Source: Pieris napi
Lineage: Eukaryota; Arthropoda; Insecta; Lepidoptera; Pieridae
Direction of reading: 5' to 3'
Assembly: GCF_905475465.1 (NCBI RefSeq)
Contig: NC_062236.1
Location: forward strand, 878,001 to 942,000
DNA: 64,000 nucleotides
Shown here: positions 1-10,200 of the stretch, piece after piece
How positions within the stretch are numbered: position 1 is the stretch's first letter
How the letters are laid out: each line of letters starts with the position of its first letter
Program-made: the position numbers and the translations under genes
Notes under the pieces: generated by a model
What the model saw: only the letters and a program-made list of their open reading frames with translations
What the model was told of the DNA's origin: nothing
The model's database searches: none

Positions 1-78
1 AATAGCAAAATTTCTGATTAAATATATAAACATCATTGTTGCCCTACATGAATTCGTCATTACAAAGCAATTATGGCT

Positions 79-90
79 CATCAGTTATCA
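79..90 (+). promoter_or_regulatory. Possible arthropod initiator (TCAGT) of the Nimrod-type gene
   Basis: TCAGTT at 81-86 matches the insect initiator TCAGT and would leave a 5' UTR of about 37 nt before the ATG at 120. No TATA box is visible and upstream sequence is cut by the window edge. Such a short motif can occur by chance. Confidence 0.25.
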
Positions 91-119
91 TGTATTTCGC
101 GAATAGTTAAGTGTTAAAA

Positions 120-190
120 ATGTATCGCATTTTATTTATTTTAGGTTCCCTTATATCGGTAGAATGCCAAGTGTGTACCAAGAGAGTAAT
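120..190 (+). CDS. Exon 1: start codon, signal peptide and first EMI cysteine
   Basis: The ATG follows AAAA and opens MYRILFILGSLISVEC, a signal peptide, then QVCTKRV. The exon ends in phase 2 (AT) at a strong GTAAGT donor. The first base of exon 2 completes a Met codon. The other frame of this stretch, behind a TTTTATTTATTTTAG acceptor-like tract, also has no stop but does not give a signal peptide. Confidence 0.83.
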
Positions 191-3100
191 GTAAGTAAAT
201 CTCGTTTTAATTGAGGTTTTAGTTTTATGACTTAAAATTCAAAAATCATTTAATCATATGGGTAACACATTGTACACTTATGACTTGTCAGTAAAGAAAT
301 ACATATTTATGCTTCTAATTTTACATTCAGTGCCACTTCTCAAATCAAGGGCGTAGAACGGAAGACAAGAACTGGCAATAAACTCTCCGCCACTCTTTTT
401 AATCGCCATGTTGAATTGAAAAGGGACGAAGTAATTAAACATTTAACCTATGTCTAACACTAACTAAATAAAGTGTTATATTTAATTATAATTATAATAA
501 TAAATCCTGTTTTATTTCCAATCATGACAAAAACAAATTATAATACACAGCTTAGATTATTTTACATTTTTATATTTTTTTTCTTATGCTTGTTATCCTA
601 TATCGCTACCTTCAGTACCGTCGATGGGAAACCCTTCACGGGTAGCTTTTTGCAACTGACTCTGTCTATGGCTCTCTTTCTCCATTCGTGTCCTGCTACC
701 GCTCCTATTCCTTCTATCTACCTTTATTTTGGCCGGCCTCTTCTCCTTCTTCCTCTTGGTCCTTTCTATACAGTTGTCTTTAAAGTCCACCTTTTATCTA
801 TTTTGTGTTATAATAATGTAATAAAACTAGGAACCAAGGCTGTACATTTTGCTCAGGCTGTACTTTTTTCTTCGTTCGCTTCGAGAGTATAGCCAGACGT
901 AGGCACTCTCATCAACGGTTACATTTCATTCATTCGTTTCAAAGCAATTTCATTATTTCGCTTATATTCTATTGTTGTACGCGAGTGGTTAATATATACG
1001 TAAAGTAAAACTAAAATCCTCTATTATTTAAAGCACCCGATGACCCAGGAACCGTACATCGTATTTATATCGAATCCTCTCATTTCAAGATTATTACAAT
1101 ACTATACTACTAGCAGACCGGCCAAGCGTTGCTGTGGCTAACGTTTTTGTTATATTACATAGTAGAAAACTATTCAAGGGAAACGGTAGGAGAACACTAG
1201 TCATGGGGACCACCATGCTTTTTGGTGGTTATGCCATTAAATTGTAGCTTATGTGAAACGTTAGTACTTTCAACACAGCGCCATCTGTTAGAATTGTGAC
1301 TATCAAATAATACACAAATATTTTGCAATAAAATAATATTGCGGGTATAAATAGAGATGTAAGCTATCCTATCTTTTAAGTTGGATCAAACTACACACGG
1401 TGTGCAAATTTGATTGATATCGGTTCGGTAGTTTAGGAGTCCATAGCGGACAAACAACGTGACATGTAATTTATATATATTAAGATATATATGGCTATCG
1501 AACATTTGGAATTTGCGGTAGCAAGGGGAAAGTTAATTTCTACGAATTGAAAAATTATAGCGTGAGTTACCCTTATTACTTAGGGAATAGTAATAGTTTA
1601 CGACGCATTTTCAGCCCTACCGAACATCAAATAAAACTCGGTCAAGCCGTTTCGGCAGTTTGGTTATAAACACATACAGAATTTTATATAGATTGTCTTT
1701 ATATATCTCTTCACAAGTTTACATAATAAGCTACATGTACTGACTATCTTTAAGAGGTGGGTGCCCTTCTATACCTGTTAAGAAGGAATTTTGTGCAGTT
1801 ATAAAATATAATGCCCCATTAAATGACAAAGGACTATGATTGAAACCTTTTTAGCTTTTTTGGGTCATGACCCTTTAATAACCCTTTAATGAAGTTGTTT
1901 ATCTACCGCCAAATTTTTAGGTTATTAAGTAACCAATTCCTTCAATAAATACTCTGAGTCTGTAAGTCAACTTCTATATTCCGTAATTGCCTTTGACATG
2001 ACGTCCTGGACGGACTAATGTAAGAATTTTGGATCCTGTCCTACGATTAAAGTTTCTTAAATTCGTCCATATTTTACGAAATTTGTCTGAAAGAACATAT
2101 ATTTCTATATCAATTATATGTACATGTTTATCTATCACCTTGGGCCTGATAAAGTTTGCTTACACCTGCTTGTAGTTTATTGTTTATCAGAATGCCAAAT
2201 CGTAAAATGACTGCTGTACGACTGATTTGAGCGCGACCGCCGCTGTGAAATCCGCTGGGTGAGTTCGAAAAGTGAGTTACAGAATCGATGGTAGAACCCG
2301 AATTTCACCCTAGGTTTATCTACTGCCGAATAGACAAACATTGTAGCTGTTAAAGAGATGGTGACTAACATAAACGATAATATTAATGGGTATATATATA
2401 TATATATTATATACACCATTGTACCTATAAATGTAAATTTAACAACGCTGTATTATTTCACAGGAGTAGTCGATGGGTTCCACAAACTTATGTTAAGACG
2501 TACAGGGAAAATTATCGCGCCCAATGCTGGTATGGTAGTTGCACGCGGACAAGGGTAGCTACCTATGTAGACAGCAAGTGGGTCCAGGTTAGACTTTAAA
2601 CTAATAGTAAAAATTCAGGGGACTTCAAAATAAATAAAAAAATGTGTGTGCAAAAAAACTCTCATATGACACCGTAATAAATACGTTTAATAAGTAAGAA
2701 TATTAAGTAGACAATAATTAATCTACACTAACTAGCCTTAAAAAATAATAAGTAAAATATATTATTAAAAGGAATCTCTTTTACTTTAGGCAAGGTTCCG
2801 AAGATACTAGCAGCGTTCCCACTTTGAATCGCTAGACTAATTCTTTGTCCAAGGTAGCTGCCAGCTCTTCGGTCTCCTGTGATGTCGACTAACCTTTTTG
2901 ATATTTCCTTATAGCGTTAGGACCCCACGGACCAATGTTCTCGATACCGAATGGGACAAAATTATATTCAGAGCCTAGACACCTGTATTTGCAGGCTTTA
3001 GCTTTTTCAGCCGCATCACAAGCCGCACCAGCTCTGTTATTGATTCCATGTAGATGGGAAGGGGCCAGTGTGTCTGAACAGCTTGCATCCCATACCAGCA

Positions 3101-6100
3101 CCCGGCCTATCTTCAATGGAATCAAACTAATACCGTCCGGTCTCTTGCAATTCCAGTCTGAAATGTTGCTGAATTTGACGAAGGGTAAGCGTGAAGCCAG
3201 TAGTCGGCCTCATGCGTACCCATCGGCCAAAAGTTTAGCAAGCGCCGAACTTGTACTACAGCTCAAAAGATTGTCTAGGTGTTTTTTTTTCACAATAAAT
3301 ATTTTTTTTTTAATTACATTACATATTTAACCGTCATTGAATTCGAAATATGCTGTTGTTTTTTTCCAAAGCAATGAATTGTACACATTAAACTTCATTT
3401 ATACATCGACATCGTTTCACTTTACTTATTTGAAATATATAATATATATAACAATAAGCCACTAAGAGTAAATTAAACAATTTTCCTTATATGAATAAAA
3501 TATTCAAACTTCAGGAAATTAGATAACATACCATGTTGTTACGCTATTTGCATAGCATGACTCAATAAATTATCATAATTGAAAATAAGCGTTTTAAATG
3601 TTTCCAGAAAGTTGTTGTCGAAAATAAGAAGACGTGTTGCGATGGTTATATTCAAATGGACGATGACGAATTAGAAGACAAGTAAGTGTTTGGATCACGC
3701 TGATTTATTACTAACGTACCTCCTTTTGAATGCTAAGAATGAGAAAAGTCAAAGCTTAGCTTTAAGTACTCGTGCATAACAAAAACGTGTTCAATTTGGT
3801 CATACTAGAGTCATACTTTGAGCTAAATCTCGACTCTGAATTTTACCATAAGAGAGAGCGTTATGTAAAGTGTAATAATCATGCCTTACATCATTTAAAG
3901 AACTTTTATTTTGACTATGTCATGTTTGAAATCAATATCGGGATCATGTTACATGATCTATTTGGTGTATTCTATGCCGGTTTTAAAACTATATATTGAA
4001 GCGTTTACGAACCGAGAAACCATCCTAGGTTGTTTCTAGTTTTGAATTAGATTGCACAAAATTTATTAATTACCAACAAAGACAAATATATGTGTCTTGT
4101 CACATTCAACTATTACGGAGGTTTACTCATATATATTTCTCTTTGTTTCAACATTACTAATTGCATATAATTTATTTTACAGCATTCAATGTAATCCTAT
4201 TTGTATACCAGCTTGTAAAAATGGCTATTGTGATAAACCAGGAGAATGCAAGTGCAACAATGGTTACTTCTTTAAACCCCACAGCACCTATGAATGCCTG
4301 CCGTCCTGTCAAAACGATTGTGGAAGAGGCCATTGTAGCGCCCCAGAAACATGTGAATGTGACTTTGGATACGTTTTTCAAAACAATACATGTCAACCAA
4401 TTTGCAATGAGCCCTGTATAAATGGGACTTGCATTGCACCAGACACCTGTGAATGTAATATTGGCTATCGGAAGTCAGAGGATAACACTTGTGCCCCATA
4501 CTGTTCTAAGGGATGCACACACGGAACATGTGTTAGCCCAGAAGTTTGCCAATGCGTGGCTGGATTCAAAAAGTCTGAAGATGAATGTGTACCACATTGT
4601 GATAGTGATTGTGGATATGGTAATTGTACTGCACCAAACGAATGTACATGTAATGAAGGATATAAAGTAGAAAATATAACTTGTATACCGCATTGCAATG
4701 GCACCTGCGATCATGGCAAATGTATTGCTCCAAATACGTGTGAATGCGATGAAGGTTGGTCTAATGTTTTTGGCGTTTGTCAACCAATTTGTTCAATCCC
4801 TTGTCAAAATGGTGCTTGTATTGGTCCAGATGAGTGCCTGTGTGATACTGGGTATGTGAAAGCTGAAAATGGTTCATGCACTCCCTATTGTGCAGAATGT
4901 GATCATGGCAAATGTATTGCTCCAAATACGTGTGATTGTGACGAAGGTTGGTCCAATGTTTCTGGTGTTTGTCAACCAATTTGTTCAATCCCTTGTCAAA
5001 ATGGTGCTTGTATTGGTCCAGATGAGTGCCTGTGTGATACTGGGTATGTGAAAGCTGAAAATGGTTCATGCACTCCCTATTGTGCAGAATGTGATCATGG
5101 CAAATGTATTGCTCCAAATACGTGTGATTGTGACGAAGGTTGGTCCAATGTTTCTGGTGTTTGTCAACCAATTTGTTCAATCCCTTGTCAAAATGGTGCT
5201 TGTATTGGTCCAGATGAGTGCCTGTGTGATACTGGGTATGTTAAAGCTGAAAATGGTTCCTGCACTCCCTATTGTGCAGAATGTGATCACGGCAAATGTA
5301 TTGCTCCAAATACGTGTGAATGCGACGAAGGTTGGTCCAATGTTTCTGGTGTTTGTCAACCAATTTGTTCAATCTCTTGTCAAAATGGTGCTTGTATTGG
5401 TCCAGATGAGTGCCTGTGTGATACTGGGTATGTTAAAGCTGAAAATGGTTCCTGCACTCCCTATTGTGCAGAATGTGATCATGGAAGATGTGTCGCTCCA
5501 GATATTTGTGAATGTGATGATGGTTGGGTTAAAAATGGCTCAAGCTGTACTGCGTTATGTAAAACACCTTGTGGGCATGGCTTTTGTGTGCAACCAAATG
5601 TGTGCAATTGTTATTCAGGATATAAACAAGGCATTCGGGCATTAGGTGAAATTTGTGTCCCTGACTGTGACTTATGTAATAATACATGTGTGGAACCTGA
5701 ATGTGTGTGTGATTACCCATGTTGTACCAGTGTGGATTGTATTAAAATTTATCGCACGGACGGGAAAACGACAGTAGAAGACAGTACGTCTAAGGAAAAT
5801 ACTACAAAAAGTACCAACTACTTGAATACAACGAGTATAGATTATGATGATGATGATATTTCAACTGACAATATTTCGACCACAGACAATGAAGAACTAT
5901 TAAAACAAACAAAAGACGAGCATGCAGGGTAATTTTTCTAATACTTTTACTTACGCATTTTAAGATAGTCATTTGTTTTTTTAATTTATGATGTAAAGAA
6001 TTCAGCAAAAGAGTTAACGAAAATATGCTTTAATAAAATATATGTTTGTTGGCATCGGGCATACTGTTTCTTATTATGATCATAAATTTTTAAACATTTG

Positions 6101-7663
6101 TTAGTACAATTTGTCGATTTATTCATAACGAACTATATCAGTCTTAAGGTGCGTACAGACTATATAACATAACATGTTATACAACATGTTTCAGATAATG
6201 TGGACACTGAATGTTATAAAACATGTTATAATAACATGCTATTGATATGTATGCTAGGACAAACCCAGCATCTACGTTTTTTTGTTTTTCTTTTGTTATT
6301 TAAAATGGTTATATAACACAGGTGGTACATGGTGTACAGTATTGTTTTATGTTATAATGTTGAATAACAAGGTTACATAATGTGGACGTGTTATAAAACA
6401 CAAGTTATATAATATGTTACATAGTCTGTACGCACCCTTAGTTTACTTTCAAAACGTTTAACGTTGGGTTAAACGAATCAATAGCAGTGTTGGCTTCAGC
6501 GTACGACTCTCATCCTTGAGATCGTAGGTTTGATCCCCGGCGGTGCATTAATGGACTTTCTGCCTATGTGAGCATTTACCATTCACTCGAACACGAGGAA
6601 ACGGCTTATCACCTACTTTGCCCATTAGACCTAAAATATTGTAGGTACTGGTTCTTTTAACGGATGTGAAAGGAAGGCGATTCATTCTAATAATCAGTTA
6701 ATTCAGATATATTAGAAGATATTTTAAGTTCTTAAAACACTATTCTTTTTCAGATATCCATACTGGGTCTATTTTCTTCTCCTAGGCCTAATTTTATTAG
6801 CACCATTTTCTGTTTATATTATAATTTTCGCAAGCAGGAAAAAGATGCAGCACTGGTTTAAGGGTGGCAGCTATGAAATAGATGGTATGTTTATAGTGTT
6901 ATACGTATTACCAAAGACAATGGCTAAGATTAATTAAAAACACTGCTTAAGCCGATCGTACAACTTAGTTTAGCTTTGGTCGCTGAGCTTTAGTAAGCTT
7001 AGCTAGTTCTTGATTGGCGGTAGAATCTTATAGGGCCAGCTAGGCTACGTAAAACAACTTTTACTCTATAATTGTTAAGGTCGAAATTTATTTCGAGTTT
7101 GAACAGCTAAACTAAGCGCCTCATACCTTTCCCTTCGGAAGACTCCCGGGTATTGATATATCTTCGTTCTCATCTCTTCTTTCGTCTGATTATTTTATAA
7201 TCTAAAGCATTTCAGACGATGGGTTCACTTGTATAAGTTCATTAAGTTTAGTTTAATTAGTGCTTGTGGTCTGTGAACGACTGAATTTAATTTAACCTTC
7301 ACACAAGGAATGTCAATTAATATTGATCCTCTCCCCAGCTTAATTAAAAAAAAGATGGGTTTCATATTTACGTAATTTAAATTTTGAACGTGTGTAGTAG
7401 TGTAGAACTTATTTTTATTGTTCTTATACCGGAATTTATGTGTTGCTATTCAGATTTCATAACATACAGTACAGAATATATATGTTACAAATATATTTTT
7501 AGGGTTTATTAGTCAAACGGATTTGTAATAACAGATTAATCTTTCAGATCGCTACCCTCAATGCAAGGATTTGACAATACCTCAAGCTACGTCTGGCAGC
7601 TTGTCTTCGATTATTTCATATTCTGATATTAAGAACAGAAAAGAAGCAGTTGTAGGATTATGA
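120..7663 (+). CDS. Nimrod/Draper-type EMI + NIM-repeat phagocytosis receptor (six exons)
   Basis: Exons 120-190, 2464-2587, 3608-3681, 4183-5928, 6754-6884 and 7548-7663 have GT-AG borders and compatible phases and sum to 2262 nt (753 residues plus stop). Residues 1-16 are a signal peptide. Residues 17-79 form an EMI domain that starts QVCTKRV, has Cys, Trp and Tyr at the usual spacing and ends in CCDGY. About 15 NIM/EGF-like repeats (CxPxC..C..G.C..P..C.C..GY) follow at about 93-600, then a Ser/Thr/Asn/Asp stalk. The transmembrane helix is at about 676-698, with a basic stop-transfer (SRKK) and a 55-residue tail holding a YSDI (YxxI) motif. The EMI-CCxGY-NIM order defines the Nimrod superfamily, hemocyte and glial receptors for bacteria and apoptotic corpses; role here is inferred from that. 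The complete EMI resembles NimA/Draper, while the many NIM repeats resemble NimC/Eater, so I give no symbol. The start at 120 is chosen because it gives signal peptide plus EMI in one frame. Confidence 0.9.
323..389 (-). repeat. Dispersed hairpin repeat (GCCAGTTCT...AGAACTGGC), copy 1
   Basis: TGCCACTTCTCAAATCAAGG ... AGAACTGGCAATAAACTCT. One arm is mutated (CCACTTCTC). Other copies: 10050, 17087, 18325 and 38806. Confidence 0.6.
593..800 (-). pseudogene. LINE ORF2 C-terminal remnant (RTE-like) in intron 1
   Basis: On the minus strand one frame reads GRPK, stop, R, stop, then VAGHEWRKRAIDR and CKKLPVKGFPSTVLKV. This resembles the GRP..RW.DDI...AG..W...A.DR..W..L tail of RTE-like LINE proteins. 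Stops and a probable frameshift show it is dead. The stretch at 31678-31805 carries the same 3' end. Confidence 0.6.
1110..1485 (-). mobile_element. Non-autonomous Helitron in intron 1
   Basis: On the minus strand it starts TCTTAATATATATAAATTAC and ends ..GGTCTGCTAG-T, the TC...CTAG-T ends of Helitrons. Related partial copies lie at 14636-14856 and 28285-28400. No coding capacity. Confidence 0.65.
2171..2288 (+). mobile_element. Half copy of palindromic MITE family B
   Basis: This stretch (TTTATCAGAATGCC ... GTGAGTTACAGAATCG) matches one arm of the complete copies at 51941, 53363 and 53932. The other arm is missing. Confidence 0.7.
2464..2587 (+). CDS. Exon 2: core of EMI domain
   Basis: Acceptor TATTATTTCACAG; 1 + 41 codons. 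The frame gives RWVPQTYVKTYREN, then AQCWYGSCTRTRVATY and SKWVQ, matching the Trp/Tyr/Cys spacing of EMI domains. The donor is CAG|GTTAGA, in phase 0, matching exon 3. The exon is easy to miss because the longest ORF here (2358-2558) is in another frame. Confidence 0.82.
2785..3225 (-). pseudogene. Degenerate retrotransposon reverse-transcriptase C-terminus in intron 2
   Basis: Minus-strand reading gives KRPDGISLIPLKIGR, VLVWDASCSDTLAPSHL, FVPFGIENIGPWGPNAI and, after a stop, RLVDITGDRRAGSYLGQ and RISLAIQSGNAASIFGT. These blocks are typical of the C-terminus of reverse-transcriptase proteins of insect retroelements. In-frame stops show it is dead. Related tail fragments are at 17395-17530, 22513-22562 and 42515-42610. 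Confidence 0.65.
3608..3681 (+). CDS. Exon 3: EMI terminus with CCxGY motif
   Basis: Acceptor TTTCCAG, donor A|GTAAGT. It encodes KVVVENKKTCCDGY, the conserved end of the EMI domain (residues 66-79), then an acidic run (DDDELED) leading to the NIM repeats. It ends in phase 2 and is completed by the first base of exon 4. Confidence 0.88.
3682..4182 (+). other. Intron 3, no element recognised
   Basis: Apart from spurious reading frames, I see nothing conserved between exon 3 and exon 4. Confidence 0.6.
4183..5928 (+). CDS. Exon 4: NIM/EGF-like repeat array and stalk
   Basis: Acceptor TTTATTTTACAG, donor AGG|GTAATT. This 1746-nt exon encodes residues 91-671: about 15 Cys-rich repeats of some 30 residues, a degenerate last one, then a stalk with several NxT/S sequons and a DYDDDDIST acidic stretch. 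The frame stays open upstream to 4097 and to a stop at 5930-5932, but both extensions are intronic. A coiled pattern of six cysteines per repeat is kept almost throughout. Confidence 0.93.
4706..5473 (+). repeat. Four tandem 192-bp coding units (NIM-repeat dimers)
   Basis: Units start at 4706, 4898, 5090 and 5282, exactly 192 bp (64 codons) apart, each beginning CDHGKCIAPNTC and holding two NIM repeats. A diverged partial fifth starts at 5474 (CDHGRCVAPDIC). Units 2 and 3 are almost identical in DNA. Small changes such as VFG/VSG, SIPC/SISC and silent GTG/GTT mark individual units. Confidence 0.95.
6147..6437. mobile_element. MITE family A (TIR GGTGCGTACAGACTAT) in intron 4
   Basis: Terminal inverted repeats (R)GGTGCGTACAGAC flank a 291-bp AT-rich element. 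TTA lies directly on both sides (6144-6146 and 6438-6440), a 3-bp duplication. This fits a PIF/Harbinger-type MITE, though the superfamily is inferred from TSD length alone. Confidence 0.7.
6483..6650 (+). mobile_element. tRNA-derived SINE, A-box-deleted copy
   Basis: It begins GCAGTGTTGG, then jumps to CTTCAGCGTACGACTCTCAT. The CCTAGTGG of the A box seen in the copy at 60911 is missing. The B-box region reads GGTTTGATCCCCGG. The 3' part is shortened. Confidence 0.75.
6754..6884 (+). CDS. Exon 5: transmembrane helix
   Basis: Acceptor TATTCTTTTTCAG, donor G|GTATGT. It encodes a hydrophobic helix (WVYFLLLGLILLAPF and onward, residues 676-698) followed by SRKKMQHWFKGGSYEI, a basic start to the cytoplasmic tail. 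Entry and exit phases match exons 4 and 6. Confidence 0.88.
7548..7663 (+). CDS. Exon 6: cytoplasmic tail and stop
   Basis: Acceptor TTAATCTTTCAG. The exon encodes 37 residues rich in Ser, including SIISYSDIKNRK, and ends in TGA at 7661-7663. YSDI fits a YxxI sorting or phospho-Tyr motif; no second YxxL/I sits at ITAM spacing, so I do not claim an ITAM. Confidence 0.85.
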
Positions 7664-7713
7664 TTAAATAATGGGAAAAGAATTATATTCAGTGATAATT
7701 AGGACTTACTACG

Positions 7714-7719
7714 AATAAA
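7714..7719 (+). terminator. Poly(A) signal AATAAA
   Basis: A canonical AATAAA lies 51 nt after the TGA of the Nimrod-type gene, a fitting place for 3'-end formation. Confidence 0.55.
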
Positions 7720-8239
7720 TTGTCATGGTATTTAAAGTTTTAGTAAACATTTACATTAATTTTAATAGGTTTTTTAAAGTACGGCCATCTATACGACATG
7801 TTTAAAAACTAAATAAATGTGGCCAACTGACTGATAAAGTAGTACCGACCATTGTCACTAGATGGCAATATAATTTATTCAGCATATTAGTATATTTAAA
7901 AAAATAATAAAAAGTAATAAATTATAAATATATTTTATTGTTTTATTTCTTGTTTGTTTTTGCCTGCACTCATTTTAGTTATTTAGTACTACGGGTGGAG
8001 ATCTGAGGAGTCCTGAGACCTTATTGAGACCCAGAGAGTACAGACCCAGTACATACAAAGATACTGGAACCCTTAGAAAACGAAACAAACGAAAGTTCGC
8101 TGACGCATCTACCGTAGCAGTAAGAGAGTAAGAAGATGTTGGTCTCATGAGATTGCTGAATGTGCCCAGATTGCTGTTGACTCCGGAAATCTTTTTGTAT
8201 AACACCATAAAATCTTTATACTATTATCTTTATATATAA
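7720..8239. other. Intergenic, no gene seen
   Basis: AT-rich sequence after the Nimrod-type gene. The ORF at 7975-8208 (-) has no recognisable feature. Confidence 0.5.
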
Positions 8240-8562
8240 CTAGCTGATCCGGCAAACCTCGTTTTGCCATGTTTATCATTTATAATAAAAAATAGGGGTT
8301 GATCGTAGAGGGGTGAAAATTAGAGGTCGTATGTATTTTTTATTGCTGTATCATAATAAAATAAAGAATAATTTTTTTATCTAAAATTTTAAAAAAAAAA
8401 TTGGGGTGGACTACCCTTAACATTTAGGGGGATGAAAAATAGATGTTGGCCGATTCTCATAGATAAAGAATAAGCACAAAAATTTCATCAAAATCGGTCA
8501 AGCCGTTTCGGAGGAGTATGGCAACGAAAACTGTGACACGAGAATGTTATATATTAAGAAGA
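8240..8562 (-). mobile_element. Non-autonomous Helitron (family H1)
   Basis: Minus strand: 5' TCTTAATATATAACATTC..., internal CGAAACGGCTTGACCGAT, 3' ..GGATCAGCTAG-T. Same family as 22624-22976, 44162-44318 and 57433-57767. Confidence 0.65.
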
Positions 8563-8707
8563 TATATGGTAGGCGAGATCGTGAGAAGATACCCATTCAG
8601 GTTACTGAGGGCCACTTCTTTATCATCTCAGAACGCTGGAGACAACAATTTAAATGTTTTTAAGGAAACGGAGTCTTCGTTTTGTCTACCTCTAAAATGT
8701 TGTTTCA

Positions 8708-9048
8708 GATTTCGGTGGAACTGATAGGGATATTACTTCTCGGATAACCAAAGCAAGAGCCATCATTGCACAATTGGAATTTAAAAAACTTACGCGTGGG
8801 GTGAAGAATGTTTTGATATTTGGATGCGAAACCTGGAAAGCCACCGCCCAAAGAATCCAGGTCTTTGTTTACCGGTGCCTGATACATATCCGGGTAATCT
8901 TCTGACCTCAGAGTATTTCTAATGATTTACTGAGCGGTGCTGGTAAGCGTCAATCAACCACCAGATCTTACGTCGCAATGGAGATGGATCGGACACACTG
9001 TTCGAATGGAGCCCTAACACATCTCCAAACGAGCACTATTACTCAGGC
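8708..9048 (+). pseudogene. RTE-like LINE ORF2 remnant
   Basis: Plus-strand reading gives DFGGTDRDITSRITKARAI, then VKNVLIFGCETWKATAQRIQ, VFVYRCLIHI, a stop, and ISNDLLSGAGKRQS, followed by a frameshifted MEMDRTHCSNGALTH. It matches the DGGTDEDI..RI.KAR, VLLYGCETW, CLR.I and W.WIGHTLR blocks after the polymerase domain of RTE-like LINEs. Stop and frameshift make it a fossil. About 90 codons between blocks are deleted. Confidence 0.75.
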
Positions 9049-9059
9049 TATTACTATTA

Positions 9060-10049
9060 ATTACTAGCCGCGTAATGGCGTGACAACTCAAAGTACTCAA
9101 AGATTCAAAGCATTCAAAGCATACTATAAGGTTCACAAAAAAGAGTGTGACTTTACATGAATTACAAATACAAGCCTATACAAAAATTATGGCTAGTAAG
9201 TAATATTATTTTGACCTAATTTTCTACAATACTATAACTTAAACTAAGGTAATGTTCATTAACAGTCTTAGTGTTCTATAACATTTTGACACTATGTCCA
9301 TTGTCCATGTGTGCGAGATACCGCAGTTGCACTTATATTCAATACACTAAGTTTATTAACTCAAAAGGTTTAGTTCTCTTTACCTTTAGGCGTCTTATAA
9401 GAAAGCCAACGGTAAATAATTTTTGAAATGGGTCATGTATTTTGTATTTTATTCAAAATTTCCTCTTTATAATATTAGTATGAATATTACTTTTATCTCT
9501 AATATTTTTAACAGTGTATCGGATTAGTTCCAATTCTCAGCAAAACAATAAGATCTCTTATCCATCCATTATATTTAGACGAACAGTTACAAATGTATCT
9601 CCAATTGCGAGTATGTTTCAGTTCAAGCAATGTTTTGTTTAAGATTGAATATGACTTCATATAAATGCAAATGATTTCTCAAATGTCATTTAAAATAAAT
9701 TTCCGCATTCCCCGCACTGGGGTGCTCAATTGGAACATTGGCTGTATTGAAAATGTGGGAATCTCCGCTTACATTTTATTTCCTAAATAGATTAAGCGTC
9801 GTCTTCCCCAGGATTATAAAATGCACAAATATAGACACAATAGTTCTTGATAAGAAGATATAATAACTCCCACGAGATGGTGCGTGCTCCTATTTCACCA
9901 TGCCTTTTTACTGATAGAGGACAAATCTTTGTTTTTAATTTGTTTTATTATTAATTACTTAAGATGTCATGTGGAACATCGTGTAATTATTGCAGCTCCT
10001 TACAAACATTGTGTAACACAAAAAACTTGGCGATTAAAAAGAGTAGCGG
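9060..10049. other. Intergenic, no gene seen
   Basis: AT-rich sequence with no recognisable coding or mobile-element signature. Confidence 0.5.
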
Positions 10050-10115
10050 AGAGTTTATTGCCAGTTCTTATCTTCCATTCTACGCTCTTGATTTGAGAAC
10101 TGGCAGTAAATGTAA
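10050..10115 (+). repeat. Dispersed hairpin repeat, copy 2
   Basis: TTTATTGCCAGTTCTTATC ... GAGAACTGGCAGTAAATG. The arms GCCAGTTCT/AGAACTGGC pair perfectly across about 30 nt. Confidence 0.65.
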
Positions 10116-10200
10116 AATTAGAAACATTTATCATTTAAATTTTATGTCTTTATTGACGTTCATGTGCATGCACACTGCATTGTTTTACTTAATTGATTAA

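Noticed and set aside
145..190. Reading exon 1 as an internal exon (FPYIGRMPSVYQESN) joined directly to 3608
   Set aside because: Phases fit, but the other frame gives a signal peptide plus QVCTKRV, and joining exon 2464-2587 completes an EMI domain. That is far more specific.
473..892. 139-residue ORF (+)
   Set aside because: It overlaps the minus-strand LINE remnant and has no domain.
2935..3330. 131-residue ORF (+)
   Set aside because: Antisense to the recognisable retrotransposon remnant on the minus strand.
4097..4182. Met-initiated start of the EGF-repeat ORF at 4097
   Set aside because: This part is intron. The acceptor at 4181-4182 and phase match with exon 3 place the exon start at 4183.
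4706..5473. CRISPR-like regular spacing
   Set aside because: Regular 192-bp units are coding repeats without spacers.
4761..5645. Long ORFs on both strands over the 192-bp repeats
   Set aside because: They are out-of-frame or antisense shadows repeating with the same period.
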